DNA of 64,000 nt from an uncultured Eubacteriales bacterium (GTDB lineage Bacteria; Bacillota; Clostridia; Peptostreptococcales; Anaerovoracaceae), in the NCBI GenBank assembly GCA_949285555.1, contig CASDYG010000001.1, positions 62,001 to 126,000 on the forward strand, in the 5' to 3' direction. Positions within the stretch are counted from its first letter, which is position 1, and every line of letters starts with the position of its first letter. Shown in pieces: positions 35,402 through 45,400 of this stretch. Position numbers and translations under genes: made by a program. Under the pieces are notes generated by a model. It ran no database searches. It worked only from the letters and a program-made list of their open reading frames with translations, and was not told where the DNA came from.

Positions 35402-36112
35402 ATGGAAAAGCTACAGCAATTATATGAAGGTAAGGCAAAAAAAGTATTTGCTACTGAAGATGAAGGTCTTTGCATCGTGTCTTATAAGGATGATGCAACT
35501 GCATTTAATGGAGAGAAAAAAGGTTCAATTTTAGGTAAGGGTGAAATCAACAACAGAGTTAGCAATTATTTAATGAGTATTTTGGAAAAAGAAGGTATTC
35601 CTACTCATCTTGTTAAAGAGCTGTCTGAAAGGGATAGTTTAGTTAAGAAGGTGAGTATAATACCACTAGAAGTCATCATAAGAAATATAGCAGCCGGTTC
35701 TATGGCTAAAAGAATGGGCCTAGAAGAAGGATTTAAGCTAAGCTGCCCTGTACTGGAATTTTCCTACAAAGATGACGCCTTAGGTGATCCTTTTATAAAT
35801 TCATATTATGCCCTGGCACTAGAGCTTGCAACAAAGGAAGAACTGGAAAAAATTAAAGAATATGCCTTTAAGATAAATACTATTCTCATTGATTACCTAA
35901 AATCAGCAGGTATAATTTTGGTAGATTTTAAGCTGGAATTTGGAAAAACCATAAATGGAGATATTGTTTTAGCAGATGAAATTTCGCCAGATACATGTAG
36001 ATTTTGGGATGAAAAAACCGGGAAAAAGCTTGATAAGGATCGTTTCAGAAGAGATTTAGATGGCGTTGAAGATGGATATTTGGAAGTTAGGAAAAGGCTG
36101 TTAGGAAAATAA
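35402..36112 (+). CDS. purC: Phosphoribosylaminoimidazole-succinocarboxamide synthase
   Basis: PurC joins CAIR and aspartate to give SAICAR. The 236-residue product has [12 protein letters not shown] at the start, the [22 protein letters not shown] motif in the middle and [10 protein letters not shown] / [12 protein letters not shown] at the end. The ATG at 35402 is behind TAGGAGGAG; an in-frame ATG at 35366 has no site. Length is normal. purF starts one base after its stop. Confidence 0.96.
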   Translation: MEKLQQLYEGKAKKVFATEDEGLCIVSYKDDATAFNGEKKGSILGKGEINNRVSNYLMSILEKEGIPTHLVKELSERDSLVKKVSIIPLEVIIRNIAAGSMAKRMGLEEGFKLSCPVLEFSYKDDALGDPFINSYYALALELATKEELEKIKEYAFKINTILIDYLKSAGIILVDFKLEFGKTINGDIVLADEISPDTCRFWDEKTGKKLDKDRFRRDLDGVEDGYLEVRKRLLGK

Positions 36113-36113
36113 A

Positions 36114-37592
36114 ATGAGTAATTTACGAGAAGAATGTGGAGTTTTTGGAGTATTCTCTCATAATACAGATAATATTGCCCCTATTATCTACTATGGACTT
36201 TTTGCCCTTCAGCATAGAGGACAGGAAGCAGCTGGCATGGTTATAAATGACAGGGGTATATTCAGTCATTATAAGGATGTTGGATTAGTAAATGATATAT
36301 TTACAGGCGACATCATCGCTTCACTTGGGCATGGCAATATTGGAGTTGGACATGTAAGATATGGTACTACTGGATCTGGTGACAGAGTAAATACACAGCC
36401 AATCGTTGTAAACCATCATAAGGGAAGAATGGCAGTAGCACATAATGGTAATCTTGTGAATTATCTTGAGCTTAGACGGGAGCTTGAGCTTGAAGGTGGT
36501 ATTTTCCACACGACCAGCGATACGGAGGTAATTGCATATCTTATCACAAAGGAACGCATACATTCCGACTCTATTGAAGAAGCAGTAAAAAAAGCAATGA
36601 AGAAGTTAAAAGGTGCTTATAGCCTTGTAATCACATCTCCATCAAAGCTTGTCATTGCTAGAGATCCAATGGGTTTTCGTCCTTTATGTTGGGGGAAAAT
36701 AGAAGAAAATGACATGGTGATAGCTGCATCGGAAAGCTGCGCCCTAGATTCTGTAGGTGCTACTCATCTTGAGGATGTAAAAGCAGGTGAAATTATTACT
36801 TTCTCTAAAGATGGAATAAAACATGATACGGAGCTTTGTACTGATGAAAAGAATCATTTATGCATTTTCGAATATTTATATTTTGCCAGACCAGATTCAG
36901 TCATAGACGGTATTAGTATAAATAGAGCCAGAGAAAGGGCAGGGGCAATACTGGCAGAAGAATATAAGGTGGATGCTGATGTGGTGATAGGAGTACCTGA
37001 TTCGGGATTACCAGCAGCTATGGGATATGCAAAAGAATCCGGTATTCCATATGGAGTTGGGCTTATTAAAAATAAATATATAGGTAGGACATTCATTGCC
37101 CCAGGACAAGAGCATAGACAAGATAGGGTAAAAATAAAGCTTAATGCCTTAAGGGATACTGTAAGTGGTAAATCAATTGTTTTAGTGGACGATTCCATAG
37201 TTAGAGGAACTACAAGCAAACGCATCGTTAAACTTTTAAAGGAAGCAGGCGCAAAAAAAGTACATTTAATGTCTACTGCTCCACCATTTATAGATGCTTG
37301 CTATTATGGTACGGATGTTGCATCAAAAGAAAATCTCATAGCATGTAACTTTAGTGTAGATGAAATATGTAGGGAAATCGGAGCAGATAGTCTTGGTTAT
37401 TTACCTATCAAACGACTTGGAGAGATACTTAATGTTAGGGAATCTGGTGATAGGAAAGAAGATATAAATGTACAGGGTTTTTGCAGTAGCTGCTTCACAG
37501 GAATTTATCCTACGGATATACCCTCAGGCTTAGAAGATCCATATAGTAAAAAAATCTGCAATATTGGGGAGGCAGGTAATGAGCAAAAATAG
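36114..37592 (+). CDS. purF: Amidophosphoribosyltransferase
   Basis: PurF makes phosphoribosylamine from PRPP and glutamine, the first committed purine step. The 492-residue product begins MSNLREECGVFGV, so Cys8 would become the N-terminal nucleophile after propeptide removal. The glutaminase block ALQHRGQEAAG, PRPP loop VLVDDSIVRGTTS near residue 356, and cysteines consistent with an Fe-S cluster as in B. subtilis PurF (including CSSC near the C-terminus) are present. The Fe-S requirement fits an anaerobe. Its end overlaps purM by 14 bases. Confidence 0.96.
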   Translation: MSNLREECGVFGVFSHNTDNIAPIIYYGLFALQHRGQEAAGMVINDRGIFSHYKDVGLVNDIFTGDIIASLGHGNIGVGHVRYGTTGSGDRVNTQPIVVNHHKGRMAVAHNGNLVNYLELRRELELEGGIFHTTSDTEVIAYLITKERIHSDSIEEAVKKAMKKLKGAYSLVITSPSKLVIARDPMGFRPLCWGKIEENDMVIAASESCALDSVGATHLEDVKAGEIITFSKDGIKHDTELCTDEKNHLCIFEYLYFARPDSVIDGISINRARERAGAILAEEYKVDADVVIGVPDSGLPAAMGYAKESGIPYGVGLIKNKYIGRTFIAPGQEHRQDRVKIKLNALRDTVSGKSIVLVDDSIVRGTTSKRIVKLLKEAGAKKVHLMSTAPPFIDACYYGTDVASKENLIACNFSVDEICREIGADSLGYLPIKRLGEILNVRESGDRKEDINVQGFCSSCFTGIYPTDIPSGLEDPYSKKICNIGEAGNEQK

Positions 37593-38625
37593 TTTTAGTC
37601 ATAGCTACAGGCAGGCAGGAGTTGATATAGAAGCTGGATATAAATCAGTAGATTTAATAAAAAAGCATGTGCAAAGAACAGTTCCATCCAATATGCAAAA
37701 TAAAATTGGTGGCTTTGGTGGCATGATGGAACTTGATTTAAATGGTATTTCTAATCCTGTATTAATAAGTGGTACAGATGGAGTAGGCACCAAGCTAAAG
37801 CTGGCTTTTAAGCTAAACAAACATGATACTGTAGGAATAGATTGTGTAGCAATGTGTGTGAATGACATAATTTGTGCAGGTGCAAAGCCTTTATATTTCC
37901 TAGATTACATTGCTTTAGGTAAAAATATTCCCAAACGAGTAGAAAAGATAGTTAAAGGTATTGCTGATGGCCTTGTTGAGTCGGGAGCAGCGCTTATAGG
38001 TGGAGAAACTGCAGAAATGCCTGGCATGTATGCGGAAGATGAATATGACCTTGCTGGATTTGCTACTGGAATTGTAGACAGAGATAAGATGATAACAGGA
38101 GCTAATATTTGTGAAGGTGATATAGTCATTGGTATTCCATCATCAGGAATACATTCCAACGGTTTTTCACTTATTAGAAAAATCTTTGATATAAACACAG
38201 AAGACTTATTAAGTCCGATTGAGGAGCTTGATAATAAAGGTCTGGGGGAAGTTCTTCTGACTCCTACTAAAATATATGTTAAGCCTGTATTAAAACTCAT
38301 CTCTTCTATAGATATAAAGGGACTTGCTCACATTACTGGTGGTGGATTTTATGAAAATATCCCTCGTATTTTACCTAATGGCCTTTCATGCCACATTCAG
38401 GCATGGAAAATACCAAAGCAAGGCATTTTTTCTCTTATTGAACGTAAAGGTAATATTCCTAGAAGAGATATGTATAATACCTTTAATATGGGAATAGGTA
38501 TGATAGCTATCGTAAATCCAAAAGATGCACTATCTGCATTAGATATTCTTGAAGATTGCGGCTTTAAATCATATATAATTGGTGAAATTAAAACAGGTGA
38601 AGATGGTGTCGTTATTGAAGAGTAG
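37579..38625 (+). CDS. purM: Phosphoribosylformylglycinamidine cyclo-ligase
   Basis: PurM closes the imidazole ring of AIR from FGAM. The 348-residue product has YRQAGVDIEAGYKSVDLIK at the start, the GTDGVGTKLKLAF ATP-binding block, IGGETAEMPGMY and GIPSSGIHSNGFSL, and the ITGGGFYENIPR motif. The ATG at 37579 follows GGGGAGG; it lies inside the end of purF, so translation is probably coupled. Its own end overlaps purN by 20 bases. Confidence 0.96.
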   Translation: MSKNSFSHSYRQAGVDIEAGYKSVDLIKKHVQRTVPSNMQNKIGGFGGMMELDLNGISNPVLISGTDGVGTKLKLAFKLNKHDTVGIDCVAMCVNDIICAGAKPLYFLDYIALGKNIPKRVEKIVKGIADGLVESGAALIGGETAEMPGMYAEDEYDLAGFATGIVDRDKMITGANICEGDIVIGIPSSGIHSNGFSLIRKIFDINTEDLLSPIEELDNKGLGEVLLTPTKIYVKPVLKLISSIDIKGLAHITGGGFYENIPRILPNGLSCHIQAWKIPKQGIFSLIERKGNIPRRDMYNTFNMGIGMIAIVNPKDALSALDILEDCGFKSYIIGEIKTGEDGVVIEE

Positions 38626-39232
38626 AAATGAAAAACAAGTAAGAGTAGCTGTTTTAGCATCTGGTGGTGGAACAAATTTCAAGGCTCTTTGTGAAAAAGC
38701 GGAAAGTGGAGAGCTACCTCATGTAAAGCTATGCCTGCTTATTTCAAGTAATGAAAATGCTGGTGCCTTAGGTATTGCAAGTCAATATGATATAAAGGCA
38801 AGGGTTGCAAAGAAAGAGGAAGAGATACTTGCGCTCCTATTGGATGAAAAAATTGAAATTGTTGTCTTAGCAGGATTTCTAAAAATTCTAAGTTCAGATT
38901 TTATCAAATGCTTTCCAGATAGAATTATTAACATACATCCATCATTAATTCCAGCTTTCTGTGGTAAAGGCTTTTACGGATTAAAGGTGCATGAAGCCGC
39001 ATTAAAGGCGGGTGTAAAGGTGACAGGTGCTACGGTGCATTTAGTAAATGATGTGGTGGATGGAGGTAAAATTTTACTGCAAAAGCCTGTAACGATAGAT
39101 GAAGGAATGACTCCGGAAGAATTGCAAAAAAAGGTGCTGACGGAGGCTGAACATCAAATATTATACAAGGCTGTTGAAAAAGAGGCTATAAGGCTCTTAA
39201 AGGAGAAAGGAAATATCAATGAGCTTCGATAA
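38606..39232 (+). CDS. purN: Phosphoribosylglycinamide formyltransferase
   Basis: PurN formylates GAR with 10-formyltetrahydrofolate. The roughly 208-residue product contains VAVLASGGGTNFKAL near the start, the catalytic NIHPSLIPAF block and GATVHLVNDVVDGGKIL, so the Asn-His-Asp triad is present. The ATG at 38606 is chosen because of an AGGTGAAG stretch just upstream; it overlaps purM. Later GTG or ATG codons would also preserve the domain. The following cyclohydrolase gene overlaps by 14 bases. Confidence 0.95.
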   Translation: MSLLKSRNEKQVRVAVLASGGGTNFKALCEKAESGELPHVKLCLLISSNENAGALGIASQYDIKARVAKKEEEILALLLDEKIEIVVLAGFLKILSSDFIKCFPDRIINIHPSLIPAFCGKGFYGLKVHEAALKAGVKVTGATVHLVNDVVDGGKILLQKPVTIDEGMTPEELQKKVLTEAEHQILYKAVEKEAIRLLKEKGNINELR

Positions 39233-39971
39233 TTTTAATAAAATAATATATCCTGGACGATGTATTTTATTAGGAGTAGATGACAGAGGAAATCCTCTTG
39301 TTATTTATTTCATCATGGGAAGAAGTGAAAATAGCAGAAACAGGAAATTCAACTTTTTTCATGATGGTTTTGAAACTGTACCAATAAATGCTGATAAGGT
39401 AGAAAATCCACATTTGATCATTTATAGAGCCATGCGTTCAAATGATAAAATGACCCTCGTTACAAATGGAATGCACACGGAAGATTATTGGTCAAATATA
39501 ACCAAAGAAGGATGTGTTAATCCTTTTACTAGACTTTATGAGTCAATGATGAAACAACTACCAGAAGATGATGCTCCACATTTTACACCAAGAATTGGAG
39601 GTCTTATTTACGGAAAAAATGAAGGTGAAATATCTTACTGCCTTAATATAGTTAAAAAGCAGAATGATTCCGATAATACGCATTCATCTATCAGAGATGA
39701 TATTACAAGACAGCTTTTTTGCTATGAAGGTATTGCAGGAGTAGGGCATTATATTCATACATATATGGATGACTCCAATCCACTTATAAGCTTCCTGGGA
39801 GAGCCAGTTGAGGTTTCACTTACAGGAAGCATATATGAAATTACTGAGAATATTTGGAACAATATAAATGAAGATAACAAAATAGCCATATATGGTAAGA
39901 TTTTTTCTTCAAATAATGATAAGCAATCTATTTACATAAGTAAAAACGATGGAATAGTATTGAATGTTTAG
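39219..39971 (+). CDS. IMP cyclohydrolase, PurO-like
   Basis: The 250-residue product begins YPGRCILLGVDDRGNPLVIYFIMGRSENSRNR in pieces typical of the PurO-type IMP cyclohydrolase family (archaeal-like, Ntn-hydrolase fold), which closes FAICAR to IMP. It replaces the N-terminal cyclohydrolase domain of bifunctional PurH, which is missing from the next gene. Position between purN and the AICAR transformylase supports this. AAAGGAG precedes the ATG. The reaction is inferred from family and context; some family members are uncharacterised. Confidence 0.82.
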   Translation: MSFDNFNKIIYPGRCILLGVDDRGNPLVIYFIMGRSENSRNRKFNFFHDGFETVPINADKVENPHLIIYRAMRSNDKMTLVTNGMHTEDYWSNITKEGCVNPFTRLYESMMKQLPEDDAPHFTPRIGGLIYGKNEGEISYCLNIVKKQNDSDNTHSSIRDDITRQLFCYEGIAGVGHYIHTYMDDSNPLISFLGEPVEVSLTGSIYEITENIWNNINEDNKIAIYGKIFSSNNDKQSIYISKNDGIVLNV

Positions 39972-39981
39972 GAGGCGTACA

Positions 39982-41166
39982 TTGAATTTTTTGAATCTAA
40001 AATATGGATGTAATCCAAATCAAGGTAATGCTTCTGTATCTATGCGAGATGGAAGTAATTTACCATTTGAAGTATTAAATGGCTCACCTAGCTATATAAA
40101 TTTATTAGATGCACTTAATGCATGGCAGGCTGTAAAGGAAATAGATGCAGCACTTGGAATTGCTGCAGCAGCTTCCTTTAAACACGTTAGTCCGGCAGGA
40201 ATGGCTGTCGCTACTCCTGTAGATGAAAAGCTTGCCAAGGCGATTTTCATTCATAATGACGATGAAATCCAAAATTCACAGATCGCACTAGCCTATGCAA
40301 AGGCCAGGGGAGCTGATAGAATGTCTTCGTTTGGTGATTTTATAGCTTTGAACCGTAAGTGTGATATTGCCTGTGCAAAATTTATACAAAGACATGTTTC
40401 TGATGGTATTATTGCACCAGACTACGATGAAGCTGCACTTGATATTTTGAAAAGTAAGAAAAAAGGAAGTTATCTAGTTCTTAAAATGGATCCTGCATAC
40501 GAAGGAACATCATTAGAAAACAGGGATATTTATGGAGTTACATTTACTCAAGATGTAAATTCCTCTGTTATAGATGAAAGGTGTTTGGAAGATGTAGTTA
40601 CAGATATAAAGATGATACCTAAGCCATCTAAGCTGGATTTAATTCTTGGTATGATTGCTCTTAAATATACTCAGTCCAATTCTGTGGCTTACATAAAAAA
40701 CGGTCAGACTATTGGTATTGGAGCTGGACAACAATCTAGAATTCACTGCACAAGACTTGCAGGAGGTAAGGCTGACCTTTGGCATCTACGTCAGCATCAA
40801 AAAACACTTAGCCTTCCATTTAAAGCTGATATTTCCATCCCTGCAAGAGACAATGCAATAGATGAATATGTTACAAATACTTCGCCTAGCTTCTGCAATA
40901 ATGAAGAATATAAAGAGCTATTTACAACCAGACCTGAACCCCTTTCTGAAAATGAAAAAAGAATTTTCCTTGATAATATTAAGGGAGTATCTCTTGCAAG
41001 CGATGCTTTTTTCCCATTTGATGACAATATTCAAAGAGCAGCATTAAGTGGTGTAAACTATATTAGCCAGCCTGGAGGTTCCATGAGAGATGAGATTGTA
41101 ATTGATACTTGCAATAAACTTGGAATTGCTATGTGCTTTACTAAGATGAGACTGTTTCATCATTAA
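39982..41166 (+). CDS. AICAR formyltransferase, stand-alone (PurH C-terminal domain type)
   Basis: The 394-residue product begins NLKYGCNPNQGNASV and contains FKHVSPAGMAVATP and the IGIGAGQQSRIHCTRLA / DAFFPFDDNIQRA blocks of the AICAR transformylase domain of PurH, which formylates AICAR to FAICAR. The N-terminal IMP cyclohydrolase domain (MGS-like) is absent. The start is a TTG at 39982, six bases after AGGAGG at 39970-39975; the ATG at 39964 lies before that site and overlaps the upstream gene. Together with the preceding gene it gives a split version of the last two purine steps. Confidence 0.92.
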   Translation: MNFLNLKYGCNPNQGNASVSMRDGSNLPFEVLNGSPSYINLLDALNAWQAVKEIDAALGIAAAASFKHVSPAGMAVATPVDEKLAKAIFIHNDDEIQNSQIALAYAKARGADRMSSFGDFIALNRKCDIACAKFIQRHVSDGIIAPDYDEAALDILKSKKKGSYLVLKMDPAYEGTSLENRDIYGVTFTQDVNSSVIDERCLEDVVTDIKMIPKPSKLDLILGMIALKYTQSNSVAYIKNGQTIGIGAGQQSRIHCTRLAGGKADLWHLRQHQKTLSLPFKADISIPARDNAIDEYVTNTSPSFCNNEEYKELFTTRPEPLSENEKRIFLDNIKGVSLASDAFFPFDDNIQRAALSGVNYISQPGGSMRDEIVIDTCNKLGIAMCFTKMRLFHH

Positions 41167-41180
41167 TAACAGGAGGAAAA

Positions 41181-42458
41181 ATGAAGCTTATACTTATAGG
41201 TGCAGGTGGCAGAGAATATGCCATGGTCAAAAGACTTGCTGTTGATGAGAGGGTAGATAGAATAATTTGTATACCTGGCAATGGAGCGATGTCCTTATTT
41301 AATAATGTGAAATGTATAGATAACATTTCTGCAACAGATATAGAAAGTATTGTCATGTTTGCAAAAGAGGAAAACCCTGATTTAGTTATTGTTTCACCTG
41401 ATGATCCTCTGGTACTTGGTTTAGTAGACAGGCTGACAGATGAAGGAATTTTAGCATTTGGCCCTACAGGTGCTGCAGCAGAAATAGAGGGCAGTAAGGC
41501 ATTTGCAAAAGAGCTTATGAAAAAATATAATATTCCTACTGCCAGCTACGAAATTTTCACAGAAATGGAGCATGCTCTAAGCTATCTAGAGAAGGTAAGC
41601 CTGCCAGTAGTCATAAAAGCAGATGGGCTAGCCTTAGGTAAGGGTGTATTTATATGTAATACCATAGATGAAGCCATCTCTGCCGTTCACCGGCTTATGA
41701 AAGATAAAATATTTGGAAATAGTGGCAACTCTATAGTAATAGAGGAGTTTATGACTGGAATTGAAGCCTCTGTATTTGCTCTTTCTGATGGTAATACTAT
41801 AACACCAATTGCCACAGCGATGGATCATAAAAAAATATTTGATGGTGATCTAGGGGATAACACAGGAGGCATGGGAGTTATAGCACCTCATCCTTTAATA
41901 GATGATGAAATGATGCATAAAATCATGAATTCCATTTGTATTCCTACCATTGATGCGATGAAGAAAGAGGGAAGGGAATTTAAAGGATGCCTATATATGG
42001 GGCTTATGTTAACTGCCGATGGACCTAAAGTAATAGAATTTAATTGTAGATTTGGTGATCCTGAAGCTCAGACTATATTTAATCTTATAGATACTCCGGT
42101 CTTAGATTTGATGTTGTCTGTTTCTTTAGGAAGCTTGTCTAAATTAAATATAAAAAATAAATCTATATCAGCATGTACTGTTGTTATGGCATCAAAGGGA
42201 TATCCAGGTAAATACGAAACTGGATTCCCTATTAATATATCAGATACAGAAGGAAAACCAATTCCTGATTATATTGACTTTGCAGGTGTAAAGCTAAATC
42301 CAGATGGGAAGCTTGTTACATCAGGCGGTAGAGTACTTGCAGTTACAAAGACAGGTAATACTTTAAAAGAAGCTATTGATAATACTTATTTAGCACTTGA
42401 GACAGTAAAGTTTGAAAATGCATATTTCAGAAAGGATATAGGACATAAGGTCTTATGA
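41181..42458 (+). CDS. purD: Phosphoribosylamine-glycine ligase
   Basis: PurD joins phosphoribosylamine and glycine to GAR. The 425-residue ATP-grasp protein has LIGAGGREYAMVKRL at the start, FGPTGAAAEIEGSKAFAK, VIKADGLALGKGVFI, and EFNCRFGDPEAQ near the C-terminus. AGGAGG precedes the ATG. In the usual pathway this is step two; here it is eighth in the operon. Confidence 0.96.
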   Translation: MKLILIGAGGREYAMVKRLAVDERVDRIICIPGNGAMSLFNNVKCIDNISATDIESIVMFAKEENPDLVIVSPDDPLVLGLVDRLTDEGILAFGPTGAAAEIEGSKAFAKELMKKYNIPTASYEIFTEMEHALSYLEKVSLPVVIKADGLALGKGVFICNTIDEAISAVHRLMKDKIFGNSGNSIVIEEFMTGIEASVFALSDGNTITPIATAMDHKKIFDGDLGDNTGGMGVIAPHPLIDDEMMHKIMNSICIPTIDAMKKEGREFKGCLYMGLMLTADGPKVIEFNCRFGDPEAQTIFNLIDTPVLDLMLSVSLGSLSKLNIKNKSISACTVVMASKGYPGKYETGFPINISDTEGKPIPDYIDFAGVKLNPDGKLVTSGGRVLAVTKTGNTLKEAIDNTYLALETVKFENAYFRKDIGHKVL

Positions 42459-42471
42459 TAAAGGAGATAAA

Positions 42472-45400
42472 ATGATTCATGAAATATATGTAGAAAGACG
42501 TGAAGGATTTAACACTGAATGTGTAACTTTACAAAACGAGTTAAACTCTTTATTTAAAGATTGCCCTATTCAAAAAATTAGAATCTTAAACGCATATAAA
42601 ATAGAAGGACTTGATGAGAATCAGCTGCAAAATACCATAAGTACAGTTTTTTCCCAGCCTCCGGTGGATCAAGTATATACTAGGTTACCTTTTAATGACG
42701 GAAATGCAGATGAACATAAAGGCTGGCACTTAATAGCAGTAGAGCTTTTACCTGGGCAGTTTAATCAGCGAAGTGAATCTGCAAAAGACTGTATACAATT
42801 AATTACTCATGGAAAAAGGCCTGAACTTTGGAGTGGCACTGTATATCTTATAAAAGGTGATATCACAGATGATCAGATTGAAATCATTAAGAAATATCTA
42901 ATAAATCCTGTAGAATCAAGAGAGGCACATATTGCTTCTTGCGATATAACACCTACTTATCCCATTCCAGACAATGTCAGGATTATTGAAGATTTTGATA
43001 AGCTTTCACAAGACGGGCTTTCATCATTTATTTCAGAAGAGGCATTAGCCATGGATGTGGGAGATATGAAATTGGTACAGGAGTACTTTAAAAAAGAAAA
43101 AAGAAATCCTACAATAACTGAAATAAAAGTAATAGATACCTATTGGTCCGATCACTGCAGACATACGACATTCAATACCATTTTAGATAATATCGAATTC
43201 AAGGATAAAAGAGTGGAGGATACCTTCAATAGATACTTAAAAGAAAGAGAGGAGCTAGGTCATCATAGCAGTATAACTTTGATGGATATGGCTACTTTTG
43301 GTGCTAGAAGGCTGAAAAAAAGGGGGCTTTTACCTGCGCTTGATGAATCAGATGAAATAAATGCATGTACTGTAAATTTCAAGGCCAGATTTAATGGTCA
43401 GGATGAAGATTGGCTTCTTCTATTTAAGAATGAAACTCACAATCATCCTACAGAAATAGAGCCATTTGGTGGTGCTGCTACATGTATAGGTGGCGCCATA
43501 AGAGATCCACTTTCGGGCAGAAGCTATGTATATGGTGCCATGAGACTTTCTGGTGCAGGTGATCCAAGAGTTGATATTAAGGATACATTAGAAGGTAAGC
43601 TACCCCAAAAAAAAATTGTACAGCTAGCAACTAAGGGCTATAGCTCTTATGGAAATCAGATAGGTGTTGCGACTGGTCTTGTAAACGAGGTATATGACTC
43701 TGGATTTGTTGCAAAACGAATGGAAGTAGGTGCCGTTATTGGTGCTGCACCTAAAAATAATGTAACAAGAAAGAAGCCGGTTTGTGGAGATAGAATACTG
43801 CTTTTAGGTGGAAAAACCGGAAGAGATGGATGCGGTGGTGCTACTGGTTCTTCTAAATCTCATAATATAGCATCAATAGACGAATGTGGGGCAGAAGTAC
43901 AAAAAGGAAACGCTCCTGAAGAACGTAAGCTACAACGTCTTTTCAGAAATCCATTAGCATCTAAAATGATTAAAAAATGTAACGATTTTGGTGCTGGTGG
44001 AGTATCTGTAGCCATAGGAGAGCTAGCAGATGGCCTTTCTATTGATTTAGATATGGTTCCTAAAAAATATGAGGGACTTGACGGAACGGAGCTGGCGATT
44101 AGTGAATCGCAAGAGCGTATGGCAGTAGTAATAGCTAAAGACGATGTGGATGAATTCATAGCCTTAGCTATGGAAGAAAATTTACTTGCTACACCTGTTG
44201 CAGAAGTGCTGGATGAGCCCGTTATTTCCATGAAATGGCAGGGAGATGAAATAGTAAGACTACATAGAAACTTCTTAGATAGCAATGGGGAAATAAAGCA
44301 TGCAAGTGCTATTGTAGATATTCCTTATAATGATATAACGGACATAAATTCATCTAATCAGTCTAAGCTCAGCTTAAAAGAAAAACTTTTTAATGATTTA
44401 GCTACACTTAGATATTGTTCCAGAAGAGGTTTAATAGAAGGATTTGATTCCACAATTGGAGCTGGTACGGTAATAATGCCTCTTGGAGGAAAATATCAAA
44501 AAACACCAACTGATCAAATGATACACATTATTACTAAGGCAGATGCTGTATCAGAAACATGCTCACTTATGAGCTATGGATATGATCCTGCTATGTGTCA
44601 TAAGGATGTATATGCAGCATCCTATATAGCTGTAATTGATTCGGTAGCGAAGCTTTTAAGTGCCGGTGCAGGCAATAATACTATTTACCTATCATTTCAA
44701 GAATATTTTAGAAAATTAGGTAATGACAAGAATGCGTGGGGGCTTCCTGTTGCAGCATTACTAGGAGCTTTACAAGCCCAGATGGATCTGGACATAGGTG
44801 CTATAGGTGGAAAGGATTCCATGAGTGGAACATTTGAGAATCTACATGTTCCACCATCACTTATTTCTTTTGCAGCTACTACAGATAATGCAAACAACAT
44901 AGTTACAAAGGAATTCAAAAAAGTAAACAATAAAATATTTATGTTGCATACAGCTTTTGATGAAAACAAAGGCATTCCTTCTGTTGCAAGTTTTAATGAA
45001 AACTGTGAAATTTTAAGAGAGTTACTTGAAAATCATTTAATCAAGGCCTCAAGTACCATATCTTACAAATATCTTGCATTATCATTATTTGAAATGGCAA
45101 TAGGTAACGGTCTTGGTGTAAATATTTCGGATATGCTTGACTCTGATCTTCTATTTAAACCTGGCTATGGTTCATTCATTTTAGAGTTAGATGCTGAGCA
45201 CAATATTCCACAAAAATATCTCTCAAAACTAATTTATGTAGGTGAAATACAGGAAAAACCTGTGATTACATATGATGGAGAAGATATAAGTCTAAGTGAA
45301 CTTGAAAAAGTATATGAAACAACATTAGAGGAGATTTACCCTACAGGGTATAAAGATAAGGATATAGAAAAAGCTTCGATTCCTAATATAAAAGAATACA

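Noticed and set aside
43860..44285. 141-codon antisense ORF in purL
   Set aside because: Serine-rich shadow opposite conserved purL sequence.
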